64,000 bases of DNA, taken from Anaerolineaceae bacterium (lineage in GTDB: Bacteria; Chloroflexota; Anaerolineae; Anaerolineales; Anaerolineaceae). Of the stretch, positions 45,937 to 54,871 are shown piece after piece (positions within the stretch are counted from its first letter, which is position 1; each line of letters starts with the position of its first letter). The notes below the pieces were generated by a model. That model was not told where the DNA came from, did no database searches, and worked only from the letters and a program-made list of their open reading frames with translations. The stretch is taken from positions 124,001 through 188,000 of the forward strand of contig PABH01000069.1 in assembly GCA_002702705.1 (NCBI GenBank). The letters are read 5' to 3'. The translations under genes were made by a program, and so were the position numbers.

Positions 45937-47060
45937 TCATCCGCCTGGAATATTCGATTTCTTGTGTATCCGGTAATTTCTCGAAGTATCCCAGCTTTTT
46001 CAAATTTTGAAAGATAAGCTGTGGCAGTTTTAAAAGGAATACCCAAACCATCTGATGCCTGTCGGGCTGAGAGGATTGGACGAGAGAATAGATAATCTAC
46101 TACTTCTTCCATACGTTTAGAATTGCGGTCTTTATCGATTATGGGTTGGTAGGCATTCCGTATTTCTCGCAATCGCTCCATTCGATATACACCATCACGG
46201 GCTTGTTCACTGACACCTCGCAGAAAGAAACGCAACCAAGCCTCCCATGCTCCTTGTTGAGAGACATCCAGGAGAAGATCATAATACTGCTGCCGATAAC
46301 GTTCGATATACACGCTGAGATTGAGCAACGGCTGTGGTAACAATCCCCACTCACACAACAGGAGCACAATCAGAAGTCTGCCGACCCTGCCATTCCCGTC
46401 CAAAAATGGATGAATAGCTTCAAATTGATAGTGGATCATTCCAGCCCGAATAAGTGTAGGAATCTCAGTGTCAATATGTATGAATTTCTCCAGGTCATTG
46501 AGCGCCTGGTGCATCATATCTACTGGGGGAGGAACAAAAGGCGCGGAGGAAGGTGTGCAGCCTATCGGCCCAATCCAATTTTGGCTTCGCCGAAATTCAC
46601 CTGGTGTTAAGGTTCCACCTCGAACATTTTCCATCAACTTTTCGTGCAATTCACGGATCAGACGTAGACTGATGGGTAATGTTTTCAGACGGTCGAGCCC
46701 ATAGTCTGTTGCTCTTACATAGTTGTAGACTTCACGTACATCATCAGTTCTTTCAAAGAAAGAAAGTTGGGAGGTTTCATATGTGTAAAGATCTACCAAA
46801 GATGCACGTGTTCCTTCAATGCGGGAAGAAATAACCGCTTCATTTCGGATGAAAGGCTGTATCAGAAGTCGTGGAAAAGGGAAAGTGCTAACCAGAGCAG
46901 CCAGCCGACTGAGTTCTCGTTCTGCTTCGGACAAGGTTGATACCAGTGATACTGACCAGGAGATATTTGGTGGTAAAGGGTTAGGGAGGAAAGCCCAGAA
47001 ACCCGTCGGGGTGAGAATAACTTTCCCTGCGTCCTGGCTGCTAAAATCTTTTGGATTCAT
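45918..47060 (-). CDS. Fic domain protein with N-terminal inhibitory helix and C-terminal winged helix
   Basis: A 380-residue Fic protein. The active-site loop is HPFLDGNGRVGR (217-228), matching HPFxxGNGRxxR. SSRIEGTR (78-85) is the inhibitory (S/T)xxxE(G/N) motif placed N-terminally, as in class II Fic proteins. The last 60 residues (LGIPFKTATAYLSKFEKAGI) look like a winged helix, as in solo Fic/HTH proteins. Fic enzymes usually AMPylate proteins. A 15-bp palindrome lies upstream, making autoregulation plausible. The stop overlaps the decayed ORF. No separate antitoxin gene is needed with this internal motif. Confidence 0.9.
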   Translation of the reverse strand: MNPKDFSSQDAGKVILTPTGFWAFLPNPLPPNISWSVSLVSTLSEAERELSRLAALVSTFPFPRLLIQPFIRNEAVISSRIEGTRASLVDLYTYETSQLSFFERTDDVREVYNYVRATDYGLDRLKTLPISLRLIRELHEKLMENVRGGTLTPGEFRRSQNWIGPIGCTPSSAPFVPPPVDMMHQALNDLEKFIHIDTEIPTLIRAGMIHYQFEAIHPFLDGNGRVGRLLIVLLLCEWGLLPQPLLNLSVYIERYRQQYYDLLLDVSQQGAWEAWLRFFLRGVSEQARDGVYRMERLREIRNAYQPIIDKDRNSKRMEEVVDYLFSRPILSARQASDGLGIPFKTATAYLSKFEKAGILREITGYTRNRIFQADEIMKLF

Positions 47061-47085
47061 TTAGTATTCCTAATCATAACTTAAT

Positions 47086-47161
47086 GTGTAAATATAGCAT
47101 ATTTATATTATCACTTAATGCAACAAGTGTAAATATGGATTTCACGTATTTACACTTGTTG
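47086..47161. promoter_or_regulatory. operator-like palindrome upstream of fic
   Basis: A perfect 15-bp inverted repeat (47121-47135 and 47147-47161, 11-nt spacer) with core GTGTAAATA/TATTTACAC. A third GTGTAAATA stands at 47086-47094, nearer the fic start, beside A+T-rich -10-like sequence. Three half-sites suggest cooperative repressor binding, perhaps by the Fic protein's own winged helix. Confidence 0.6.
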
Positions 47162-47189
47162 TAATTTATATTCAGGATCACGTTTGAAT

Positions 47190-47236
47190 AAAAAAAGACC
47201 CACCTCGGTGCGCACGCTAATAGAGGCGTGATGGGT
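47190..47236 (-). terminator. rho-independent terminator after second peptidase
   Basis: On the minus strand GCGTG/CACGC and ACCCA/TGGGT arms form a compound stem with an inner CACC/GGTG hairpin, followed by a run of six or seven T. It lies ~50 bp beyond the stop of the prepilin peptidase at 47285 and would end the second Tad operon. Confidence 0.6.
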
Positions 47237-47284
47237 ACCGTTAATCTCAATTATAATGTCTTTCGATTGCTGAATACTATGTAA

Positions 47285-47848
47285 TCAAGCTAAAAAATGG
47301 ATGATCTGAAATGGGATTACCGTAAATAAAATTAATGGTATGCTGGGAATTTTATGCAAACAAACCGTGTTTTCCTTGACCTTAGATCTTATTGCCAGCC
47401 CTATGGTTGCAATCACATGGACAATCAAAAAAGTTAGAATAAAAGTGATTTCTGGATAGATCAAGATTAAAGTTATAGCAGCAACTGCATCTGCTCCACC
47501 CCACCACTTCAACTCCCAAGCAGCCCAAAAGCCGATAATTGACAAAGCCGTAATGGGGGATGCTTGAATAGAAAAAATTGCTCCAAGGAATAACAACGGA
47601 AACCAGGTTTTTATCCGAACAATTTCTTTCCAGCCAATGATTTGAGAGATTCTTTCTCGCTCACTTACGGTCGCAACCAAGCCAGCGAGTAAAACGAATA
47701 ACCAGTCTCCCTGCCAGATCCGATAAACCCCCGCTCCGAATAGTGGAATAATTACCCAGGCACTATGGGGAATTTCATTTTTGCGAATATCAAACCAGGA
47801 AATGATCCCCAACCAGATAATCACAAGACCAAATATAATCCAATTCAT
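47285..47848 (-). CDS. second A24 prepilin peptidase
   Basis: A 187-residue polytopic membrane protein. The two aspartates are in WFDIRKNEIPHSAW and WWGGADAVAAITL. AGGAGACATTTC precedes ATG. It is the last gene of the long second Tad operon and presumably processes that operon's own small pilins, while the copy at 43583 serves the first module. The sequence differs enough from the first copy that it is not a recent duplication. Confidence 0.85.
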   Translation of the reverse strand: MNWIIFGLVIIWLGIISWFDIRKNEIPHSAWVIIPLFGAGVYRIWQGDWLFVLLAGLVATVSERERISQIIGWKEIVRIKTWFPLLFLGAIFSIQASPITALSIIGFWAAWELKWWGGADAVAAITLILIYPEITFILTFLIVHVIATIGLAIRSKVKENTVCLHKIPSIPLILFTVIPFQIIHFLA

Positions 47849-47862
47849 GAAATGTCTCCTAT

Positions 47863-48831
47863 CTATGGCTTAATCTGTTCTTCAATTCGGCGGATATACG
47901 CTGCTCCACTGGTACACCCGCTGGAAAAATTGGACGCGATGGCACCCCAGCTATTTGGATTTTTTGTTTTTCTCAGAGCTTGATAGACACATCCGGCTCC
48001 GGCATGGTAATTAGCAAGAACCAAACGCCAATAATCGTCATAACTTAATAAACTAGCTGGCGATTTCCCTGTTACCATCGTTATAATCCGGGCAGATTGT
48101 AAACAGCTTGCATTGAGGGTCTCGGTTAAAACTTGCACCGCTTGTTTTCCTTTTTCGAGATCAACCCCTCCCTGGCAATTCGGGCACATGGCATCAATCT
48201 CTCTTAATACCATTCCTCTTAATAGATTTTGGGTTGAAGGTTCCAGAAACAGATATTGTGCGGCACATCCATTCTCCCCAAATGCTTTTTGGCAGATGCT
48301 CTGAAAATAGGCTGGACGCCACATCAAAACAAGATCAGCTCCGTATCCAGTCATCTGACCTAACCCTATTTCACCCAATCTCCAATTCGCCCCAGGCCAG
48401 AATTGCGATTCAACTGCGATAACAGCTTTCACGACTTTCGGTGGTAATTCAGTAGATTGGGAAGCCGAAAGAATAACTGCATCATATTGGTTCTGCCAGG
48501 CTATCACATGATCCGTGGTTAGCTCCACCCCGCAACCATTCGCGGAACCATCCGGATTTAAGCCGTTGGACGGACAGGTTGAGCCATCAACCAGCCCCGA
48601 TGAAAGAAGCTCCGCAGCCAAAATATCATAACGGTTTGTGGTTGTTAGATCTGTATTTTCTTCGGCTGCCATCAACCAATCGGAAACCGAATCTGGGGTA
48701 AGACCATATGCTGCTTGGCAAGTTCCCTCGGATTCTGCTTTCACCGGTAAGCTATTCCAACTGGCAGAAATCATTACCGTAAGGATGATCAACAGGATGC
48801 GGATTAGGGACGACCATGAACGGGATGCCAT
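47863..48831 (-). CDS. secreted lytic transglycosylase-like protein
   Basis: A 322-residue exported protein with signal peptide (LIRILLIILTVMISASWNSLPVKA). VVKAVIAVESQFWPGAN holds the catalytic Glu followed by Ser, and GEIGLGQMTGYGA is the SLT motif II; YHAGAGCVYQAL near the end is the third motif. Such enzymes cut peptidoglycan to let pili or secretion machines through. ATG 48831 has GGGAGGTGGC upstream. The gene overlaps the upstream Ig-like gene by 28 bp and is 14 bp from the peptidase gene. Confidence 0.8.
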   Translation of the reverse strand: MASRSWSSLIRILLIILTVMISASWNSLPVKAESEGTCQAAYGLTPDSVSDWLMAAEENTDLTTTNRYDILAAELLSSGLVDGSTCPSNGLNPDGSANGCGVELTTDHVIAWQNQYDAVILSASQSTELPPKVVKAVIAVESQFWPGANWRLGEIGLGQMTGYGADLVLMWRPAYFQSICQKAFGENGCAAQYLFLEPSTQNLLRGMVLREIDAMCPNCQGGVDLEKGKQAVQVLTETLNASCLQSARIITMVTGKSPASLLSYDDYWRLVLANYHAGAGCVYQALRKTKNPNSWGAIASNFSSGCTSGAAYIRRIEEQIKP

Positions 48832-50618
48832 GCCACCTCCCATATTACACTGGGTGTCTGATAGGTCTGGCCGGAACTATCTTGCAATTCAGCCCAGGCA
48901 GTCCAGATGCCTTCTTCGGTTGTTCCAAAGTTAATAACTCCTGAATTTTCAGGGGTTGCAGACCAGGTTGGTCCACTCCGGTTGAGGGAAACCACACTTC
49001 CGGAAGGCGCACGAACTCGGACTACGATTAAATATGGCGGCGTGCCGCCTGTTACTACCCCAGTTAAAGTTTGAGCAGGTTGTTCAATATTGGACGCAAA
49101 CAATACCAAACGAGCATAAGTTACTGATACTGTTCCCCGTAACGGTGCAAAAACAAAAACAGTAACGGAATCGCTTGAAGTTTCATACAGATTCGAACAG
49201 GTAATTGTGTAGGTGTGAGTTCCAATACCGGCGCCACCTAGGAAGCGATTTCCGGACACGGATACGCTTCCGGTCCAATTTCCATCGGAACTCATAGCAG
49301 AACAACTGGTCGCATTCTGGCTGCTCCAACTTAAGGTATAGTCCGCAGGAGATACTAACGTAAGAGGACCATCTGAATTGTTAACCTTTAAATCCACTGT
49401 AGGTGGATTATAGACAAAAACTGTTACGCTATCCGACGCAGACCCAATCGGATTGGTACAGGTTAGTGTGTATGTATAAGTCCCGATCGTGATACCGTTA
49501 TAGTTTCTGGTGTTATTTCGGTTTTTACTTCCGGTCCAACTGCCTGAAGCAATACAGGTATCCGCATTGGTCGATGTCCAACTCAAGGTATATTGGGCAG
49601 GAGAAGTTAAGCGGATTGTTCCATCCTGGTTATTGACCTTTAAATCTACACTGGGGGGAAGGGAACAACGAATGGTTTTATTGGTTCCCGACAGATCAAA
49701 CCAGGAGGTATTATAGGGGTTTTGCCCCTGCACACGAATTGTGTGTTGAACATTAGGAGAGATCAATCCCCATAAATTTTGATTAAATCCACACGTGCCG
49801 CCTGTGCAAATGCTGGTTAGATCAGAACGGTATTGATTGGCTACCCCGCTGGTTACTACAATACCATCAACGAGAACCCGATAATTAATATCCAACCCAG
49901 GAGCGTCATCTTGCATTACCCAACCAAAAGCTCTGCATTGGGATTGGGAAACAGTTCCAGATGGTCCATCGTGATACCCAGTAAAAGTGTCTCGATATGC
50001 CCAAACTAACACAAAATCTTCAAAATCGTGGTCATATCCGCCGTTGCTGTTATCCTCATCCCAATCTCCCCAGCATTGCGGAGTACCGATGATTGTATCT
50101 CCCGAGGTCTGAAAGGCAGTCATCAGGCTGCTAAAATCCCTTCCACCCTCACTGGGGTCATAATTCGGCGTACGAAAATAGCTTGGGCAAAAATAATCAT
50201 GGTGGGGCGTTTTCCAACCCACATGAGGATTGGCACAGCCGCCGGATCCGCAGTTGCCGCCATAACAATCACACCCACGGATCTGGATCGTCTCGCCAGC
50301 AGCCACTGTAATCGGGGTGAGCACAGCCTGGTTGTTAATGACATCCATATAAGTGCAGTTTTGACCTACCCTGCAGCCATTGCGGATAAAGTAATAGCGT
50401 GAAAAATACCCGGGTGAGCCTGATGTAATGACGTTCCATAAAACAATTTTTCCAGCTCTGGGAAACGTGATTGAAACCGGATTTGCATTATACGCAACAA
50501 TGGGATGTCCATAATTTGCAAATGCCGAGATCGTGATTGCCAATCCAATAACAATTGCCAGGAAAATTCCCAAGAAAGTTTTTTTATGTATTAAAAGATT
50601 GGATAAAAAAATTTTCAT
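48804..50618 (-). CDS. secreted protein with tandem Ig/PKD-like repeats
   Basis: A 604-residue secreted protein. ATG 50618 overlaps the upstream stop (ATGA) and starts a signal peptide (TFLGIFLAIVIGLAITISAFA). Two tandem repeats of ~90 residues each begin VDLKVNN and end DSVTVFV; they are beta-sandwich (Ig/PKD-like) modules. A cysteine-rich N-terminal domain includes GCDCYGGNCGSGGC and DEDNSNGGYDHDFEDF, which may bind calcium. A further sandwich domain follows at the C-terminus. Its place inside a Tad operon suggests a pilus-tip or surface adhesin. Confidence 0.65.
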   Translation of the reverse strand: MKIFLSNLLIHKKTFLGIFLAIVIGLAITISAFANYGHPIVAYNANPVSITFPRAGKIVLWNVITSGSPGYFSRYYFIRNGCRVGQNCTYMDVINNQAVLTPITVAAGETIQIRGCDCYGGNCGSGGCANPHVGWKTPHHDYFCPSYFRTPNYDPSEGGRDFSSLMTAFQTSGDTIIGTPQCWGDWDEDNSNGGYDHDFEDFVLVWAYRDTFTGYHDGPSGTVSQSQCRAFGWVMQDDAPGLDINYRVLVDGIVVTSGVANQYRSDLTSICTGGTCGFNQNLWGLISPNVQHTIRVQGQNPYNTSWFDLSGTNKTIRCSLPPSVDLKVNNQDGTIRLTSPAQYTLSWTSTNADTCIASGSWTGSKNRNNTRNYNGITIGTYTYTLTCTNPIGSASDSVTVFVYNPPTVDLKVNNSDGPLTLVSPADYTLSWSSQNATSCSAMSSDGNWTGSVSVSGNRFLGGAGIGTHTYTITCSNLYETSSDSVTVFVFAPLRGTVSVTYARLVLFASNIEQPAQTLTGVVTGGTPPYLIVVRVRAPSGSVVSLNRSGPTWSATPENSGVINFGTTEEGIWTAWAELQDSSGQTYQTPSVIWEVAWHPVHGRP

Positions 50619-51193
50619 TGCACAACTCCAGCTGAAGCAAATACCCGCACTTCTTTTAAACCAATTCCGAAGATATCTAAAATTGTCCACTCCACCGGAA
50701 CTTCCAGGTAGACTCCCACGGCGGGTTCATCACTGGACCAATCACCTAAGGCCTGTCCCATACGGACGGGATACGGAGGAAATCCGGAAACCGTGCCTCC
50801 AAAAGAGTCTGGTAATACCCGGATTGAAACGGCATATCCGGAAATTCCACGGGTCTGCATGGCGGATGTAATTACATTTTGAGCTTCAATGTTGGCTGCT
50901 GTTGAATCTAATTTAATATAACCAGTATCAAGCACAGCGCTCCAATTTCGCCCAAGGGATACGCCTGCGAGAGCAGCTTCTTGTGCAACCGAATAGGTCC
51001 AATTGCGAGCTGCGTATAGCCGATAGATATCTACCAATCCAGCGGCAATGATCACCAGAACCAAAACGGTTAACAGTCCCCATACCGCAGACTGCGCTTT
51101 GCGATCCAAAATCATCCCGTTACTACGAATCGTTTTTTGTGGGGTAGGGGGCACCTGTTTTTGAATAGTTGGTGTATAAAAGAATGGAGTCAT
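50615..51193 (-). CDS. TadE/TadG-like membrane pseudopilin
   Basis: A 192-residue protein. After a short polar lead (KQVPPTPQKTIRSNG) comes a single membrane helix (AVWGLLTVLVLVIIAAGLVDI) and a SVAQEAALAGVSLGR segment like the QAADAAALA region of TadG. Starts and stops overlap both neighbours by 4 nt (ATGA), so the four genes from tadE to the Ig-like protein are strictly coupled. A minor pseudopilin role is likely. Confidence 0.7.
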   Translation of the reverse strand: MTPFFYTPTIQKQVPPTPQKTIRSNGMILDRKAQSAVWGLLTVLVLVIIAAGLVDIYRLYAARNWTYSVAQEAALAGVSLGRNWSAVLDTGYIKLDSTAANIEAQNVITSAMQTRGISGYAVSIRVLPDSFGGTVSGFPPYPVRMGQALGDWSSDEPAVGVYLEVPVEWTILDIFGIGLKEVRVFASAGVVQ

Positions 51194-51633
51194 GGGTACC
51201 GCTCAACAATTCCCCAGTGTTGAACCCGGATCGTCATGGCAGGTTCAGAAAGAAACGGAATATCAGCCTGGAATGGCGCGGAAGCCTCTAGGATAAAGGT
51301 TGTTCCAAATGGACAACCTGACAGCCAGGCAGAGCTGCGCAGCGTTCCAGCGGTATCAAAAACCTGAAGGTTCGTGGTCACATCCCCGCCCATAATGTTC
51401 TGGTTGGTTCCGTCTTGGATTATGTCTTTAGCATAGTTCCATTGAGAAGGATCCAGACTCAGAGCACGAACAGCAGCGCCGGTACTGCTATCCAACGCCT
51501 GCCGAATCGCCACACCTCTGCTGAGTTCAAAGCCACCAAAGGTTACTAAAACAAGAATCATTAGAACCAGCAAAGATTCAATCACTGCCTGTCCACGCTG
51601 GTTTTGCTTAAGACCCGATTTCAGCGTTGACAT
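51190..51633 (-). CDS. TadE-like pseudopilin
   Basis: A 147-residue TadE family protein: QNQRGQAVIESLLVLMILV gives the Gly/+5 Glu peptidase site and hydrophobic helix, then GVAIRQALDSSTGAAVRALS. The ATG at 51633 lies within the end of the small pilin gene (26-bp overlap). It is the second TadE-like gene in the window. Confidence 0.8.
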   Translation of the reverse strand: MSTLKSGLKQNQRGQAVIESLLVLMILVLVTFGGFELSRGVAIRQALDSSTGAAVRALSLDPSQWNYAKDIIQDGTNQNIMGGDVTTNLQVFDTAGTLRSSAWLSGCPFGTTFILEASAPFQADIPFLSEPAMTIRVQHWGIVERYP

Positions 51634-51754
51634 CATTAAACTTGATCCTTAAAGTTGAAAAAACTTCCCAGAGTGCGCCGCCAACCAGAGTTATAAAAAT
51701 TGCCAGGACAACAATATACTCAACAACACTCTGCCCATTTCGATCAGTTAACAT
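51608..51754 (-). CDS. Flp-like small pilin
   Basis: A 48-residue pilin starting at ATG 51754 with AGAGAGGAAAATAT upstream. MLTDRNGQSVVEYIVVLAIF shows the class III site: cleavage after Gly, Glu at +5 followed by Tyr (the Flp EY motif), then a membrane helix. The C-terminus overlaps the TadE-like gene. It is the best candidate for the major pilin of the second module. Confidence 0.85.
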   Translation of the reverse strand: MLTDRNGQSVVEYIVVLAIFITLVGGALWEVFSTLRIKFNDVNAEIGS

Positions 51755-51873
51755 ATATTTTCCTCTCTTTGGAAACCCCGCCGTTAATTTGCGGAGGAAA
51801 TGTTTTGATAATCGAACGTTGTGGCGGCATGGTTTCCAGGCAGAAACCATGCCGCCAGGTTCAAATACACGGA

Positions 51874-52044
51874 TTATGGATGTGCGGCAGGCACAGCGAT
51901 ACTGTTGATCCAATTCGCAATACTGCTGCCCTGAGTACCGATATTACTCAGGATGGCCCAAATAGCTACCGCGCCTAATACAACGGCAATTGCCAGAACT
52001 ACCACAAATTGTGGAATTTCAGATGCTTTTTTATCAAACAACAT
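51874..52044 (-). CDS. second Flp-like small pilin
   Basis: A 56-residue protein starting at ATG 52044 with AAGGAGTTCGTTT upstream. The helix (QFVVVLAIAVVLGAVAIWAIL) and short polar tail resemble Flp, but the leader (LFDKKASEIPQ) lacks the Gly before the helix, so processing is uncertain. It is separated from the next pilin by 120 bp containing a CATGGTTTC/GAAACCATG palindrome near 51830-51850, perhaps an RNA hairpin raising pilin expression. Confidence 0.65.
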   Translation of the reverse strand: MLFDKKASEIPQFVVVLAIAVVLGAVAIWAILSNIGTQGSSIANWINSIAVPAAHP

Positions 52045-52117
52045 AAACGAACTCCTTATCCCTTTTGGGATTATAAAAAAATAGATTTGACCATCCCTAC
52101 CGCAAAACGATGGGGGA

Positions 52118-52954
52118 TTAAAACCCACCGCCAATCGACACCCCGGAGAGGGTTTTCAGGATGCGATCAACGAGCGGGTAAAACAACAGGATAACGATTG
52201 GACCGAGAAGAAATGGCATAGCCAGCAGGGTGATACGCAGAGGCAAGCGCTGCATCTGTTCTTCTGACTGGTAACCAATCTCTTCGTTTAATTCCGCGAT
52301 GACACTGGTTATTGCCTGATCAACATCGGAGACACCGCCGGATTGCTGGGCAGCCTGAACTCGCTGCGCAACACGTTGTAACTGCTGGGATTTTAAATCC
52401 TCTGCAAGTTGGTTAAGAAGATCGATACCACTGCGAGCAGAACTCCCTTTTAACCGTCTTTTCATGCTTTCGTAAACAACTGAAGTTTCCACAGTGGTTT
52501 TTGCCAGGCTTTCCAATCCAAGCAAAAGGGATCCTTGAAGGCTCATATGCAGACGCACGTCGATCAGGAATTGCCGAATTTGTCCTACCATAAATCGTTT
52601 GTGCTGATGGATCAGATAACGTTTGATCAACCACACCAAACCTGGTAAAACCAGGAAACCGAGTTTGATCGTGGGAAGGTGCGGACCCAGAATTACCAGT
52701 AAGACCAGTCCTATCAAGGCAGCAACCGCATAGCAGGTATTCCAGGGAATATTCCCAAATCCCAGCAGTAATTCTTCGGTTTTTTTCTCTTCGTTTTGAC
52801 GATTGTTGTCAAGCCCAAGGGCGTGTAAACGTCCACGCTGAACCGGGCGATAAAACCTCCTTCCAATTTCATAAATGATTGATATGACCGTATTCGTAAT
52901 CATGCCCACGCCGATTGCCAGGCCAAAACCTACCACCAGAGAAAAGGATTCCAT
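52118..52954 (-). CDS. TadC-like inner-membrane platform protein
   Basis: A 278-residue type II secretion F-domain protein. Membrane helices at both ends (CYAVAALIGLVLLVIL; LRITLLAMPFLLGPIVILLFYPL) flank a cytoplasmic domain with QIRQFLIDVRLHM and GVSDVDQAITSVIAEL. With TadB it forms the pilus platform on which TadA acts. GGGGAGGTCTAAAA precedes ATG, 2 bp after the tadB stop. Confidence 0.85.
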   Translation of the reverse strand: MESFSLVVGFGLAIGVGMITNTVISIIYEIGRRFYRPVQRGRLHALGLDNNRQNEEKKTEELLLGFGNIPWNTCYAVAALIGLVLLVILGPHLPTIKLGFLVLPGLVWLIKRYLIHQHKRFMVGQIRQFLIDVRLHMSLQGSLLLGLESLAKTTVETSVVYESMKRRLKGSSARSGIDLLNQLAEDLKSQQLQRVAQRVQAAQQSGGVSDVDQAITSVIAELNEEIGYQSEEQMQRLPLRITLLAMPFLLGPIVILLFYPLVDRILKTLSGVSIGGGF

Positions 52955-52956
52955 TT

Positions 52957-53841
52957 TTAGACCTCCCCAAAAGTGAGTTGGTAAACTTCATACTCAAAAT
53001 ATAGGCTAGCCAACACAACCCCACAGATCATGACGACCAGCATTACCCGATGCGAGATATCTTGCAGGAAAAAATCACGCCAGGCAGGAGCCAGCACCAC
53101 AAATGAAATTGAAGCAGCAACGACACCTTGCAATAGCCGAATCGTTCCGCGCACCAGCGATAGTGTTTGGTGAGTCTTGGAACGCAGCAGTTTCTGGCGG
53201 TGCGCCTCCTGTTCAAGTGAGACAAGTAAAGCTTCCTGGATTTCTTCGGTCAGCTGTGCGTTATTTGCGATTAGGGCAGACAGTCTGGAAGTGACGTTGC
53301 CAGGCATGCCCTTTAAAGCCTGTGCCGCCTGGGCAGGCGGTTGATGCATTCTTAAGCGGCTCGCAACCTGCTCAATGGCATGTTTCATCACACCGATTGG
53401 CAGTTTGACTTGTGTCAAGGCGTTCAAAAGAGAGTGATCCACGCTCATCAAAGACCGGATTTGTAAAGCGACGGCTTCCGCATCTTCATTAATTTGCGCC
53501 CTTTCAACCTGCTTTTGTTGAAAGTTAACCCAACTCAGGACGATCAAACCAATCACCAGTGCAATCGGGGAAAGCATAAAATCATGGACTGCAAATGCTA
53601 AAACCGGTGTGGTAACCAACAAAGTTAGCCTTTTCCAATCTAACTCAGTATTCGCCTGATAAGGTTTTTCTTGAATGACACCCATAGCCCGCAGCCGACG
53701 TCCTGCCCAGGAGACAAAGGTTTTGCGCCAGGTTTTAACAACAATTTCAACGCTTGTTATTAGAAAGTTGTAGAACGTCAGAAAAACGCCGCCGGTCAGA
53801 ATGACCGTTCCGGCATCAATTAAAAGCCGAAATAGACTCAT
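52957..53841 (-). CDS. TadB-like inner-membrane platform protein
   Basis: A 294-residue GspF/TadB-like protein. ATG 53841 overlaps the upstream stop (ATGA) and has GGAGGAATTGG upstream. An N-terminal helix (TVILTGGVFLTFYNFLI) is followed by LRSMMSVDHSLLNALTQV-like GspF core and two C-terminal membrane helices (VVAASISFVVLAPAW; VMLVVMICGVVLASLYF). It pairs with the TadC gene 3 bp away. Confidence 0.8.
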   Translation of the reverse strand: MSLFRLLIDAGTVILTGGVFLTFYNFLITSVEIVVKTWRKTFVSWAGRRLRAMGVIQEKPYQANTELDWKRLTLLVTTPVLAFAVHDFMLSPIALVIGLIVLSWVNFQQKQVERAQINEDAEAVALQIRSLMSVDHSLLNALTQVKLPIGVMKHAIEQVASRLRMHQPPAQAAQALKGMPGNVTSRLSALIANNAQLTEEIQEALLVSLEQEAHRQKLLRSKTHQTLSLVRGTIRLLQGVVAASISFVVLAPAWRDFFLQDISHRVMLVVMICGVVLASLYFEYEVYQLTFGEV

Positions 53842-54212
53842 TCCAATTCCTCCTGAGAAAACTCTTCGAGATCTGGGCTGGTCCAGTATCCATACGAAGG
53901 AATTGAAAACCCCAATGCCCTGCATGTTTTTTCAACCACTTTACCTGTAACACCATATAATCTGGCGATTTGAGAAATTGGCATTTCCCAAACCAGTTGG
54001 TGCAGTTGTTCCGGATCAAATTCAAATGTCTGGGAGGCCGTTCTTCGCCGACTATTGGTATCAGAATCGCGCCGGTTTTTTTGAGACGGAGGAACTTGGA
54101 AGGGTAATCCACAATGTGGACAATACAAAATGGGGGAACTTTTCCGAAAATAATGTGCCGGTTTTGTAATGGGCTGAATGCTGCGGTTGGTATCACTGGG
54201 CTCCATGTTCAC
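53838..54212 (-). CDS. zinc-finger and HTH protein with GYW motif
   Basis: A 124-residue protein. YCPHCGLPFQVP near residue 30 is a half zinc ribbon. The C-terminus (LVWEMPISQIARLYGVTG, then KTCRALGFSIPSYGYW) matches a widespread small HTH module ending in IP...GYW. It overlaps both neighbours by 4 nt inside the Tad operon, between the membrane-anchored protein and TadB, so it may regulate this operon. DNA binding is inferred from the fold only. Confidence 0.65.
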   Translation of the reverse strand: MNMEPSDTNRSIQPITKPAHYFRKSSPILYCPHCGLPFQVPPSQKNRRDSDTNSRRRTASQTFEFDPEQLHQLVWEMPISQIARLYGVTGKVVEKTCRALGFSIPSYGYWTSPDLEEFSQEELE

Positions 54213-54871
54213 CTCTGATGGATTAATAAAGAAAGTTCCTGAGACTCTTCTTCAGAAATAATTTGCCAGCATAAAAAGCCATATGCAGGATAGGTTGGAG
54301 GTTCCCAGCCATAACGGATAAACCCGTTGGATAGGCCGGTACCCTGATCATCAAGCACAATCATGGTGTCGATCATCTGCGCCAGATGGCAATAATCCGA
54401 TTCACAATCCTCCCAGTAGACTCCATTCTGGGCAACATAATCGCCCTTCAATTGGACACCAATCACCTGTCCTTCCCGAATGGCATGGGAAGTGAGAGAG
54501 TAAGTCGGCTTCCCCCCGAATTGGATTTCAGTAGCTGCCCAGGTAAAACTTAGGTCTCCATCTGCTTCAAGGTAGTAGACTTTCACCAGGCTGATGGGTT
54601 GAATCAAATCAATTTGTTTGGTTTCTCCAGCCACCCCGTAAAATCGCCAGGTTCGTTCCTCACGGATAAAACGCAGTCCTTGCCAAGGTGCATGGCGTAA
54701 TTTATTTTCGATTTCCTGGTTTTTTTGATTTACATCCTCAGAAACCTCAACCTTTATAGATGTTGGATCTACCTTCATAACAGCATTATGGTTGACCAGA
54801 ACAAAAACCAGATAACTAGCTAATAAAAGTAAAAATACACCCGCTAAGATCCACTTTAAGAAGCGGTTCAT
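54209..54871 (-). CDS. membrane-anchored hypothetical protein
   Basis: A 220-residue protein with an N-terminal anchor (ILAGVFLLLLASYLVFVLV) and an extracytoplasmic beta-rich domain. Two cysteines (DCESDYCHLA) may form a disulphide. Overlaps with the ATPase gene before (4 nt) and HTH gene after (4 nt) show operon membership. No family recognised; a periplasmic assembly factor for the pilus is an inference from location. Confidence 0.6.
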   Translation of the reverse strand: MNRFLKWILAGVFLLLLASYLVFVLVNHNAVMKVDPTSIKVEVSEDVNQKNQEIENKLRHAPWQGLRFIREERTWRFYGVAGETKQIDLIQPISLVKVYYLEADGDLSFTWAATEIQFGGKPTYSLTSHAIREGQVIGVQLKGDYVAQNGVYWEDCESDYCHLAQMIDTMIVLDDQGTGLSNGFIRYGWEPPTYPAYGFLCWQIISEEESQELSLLIHQR

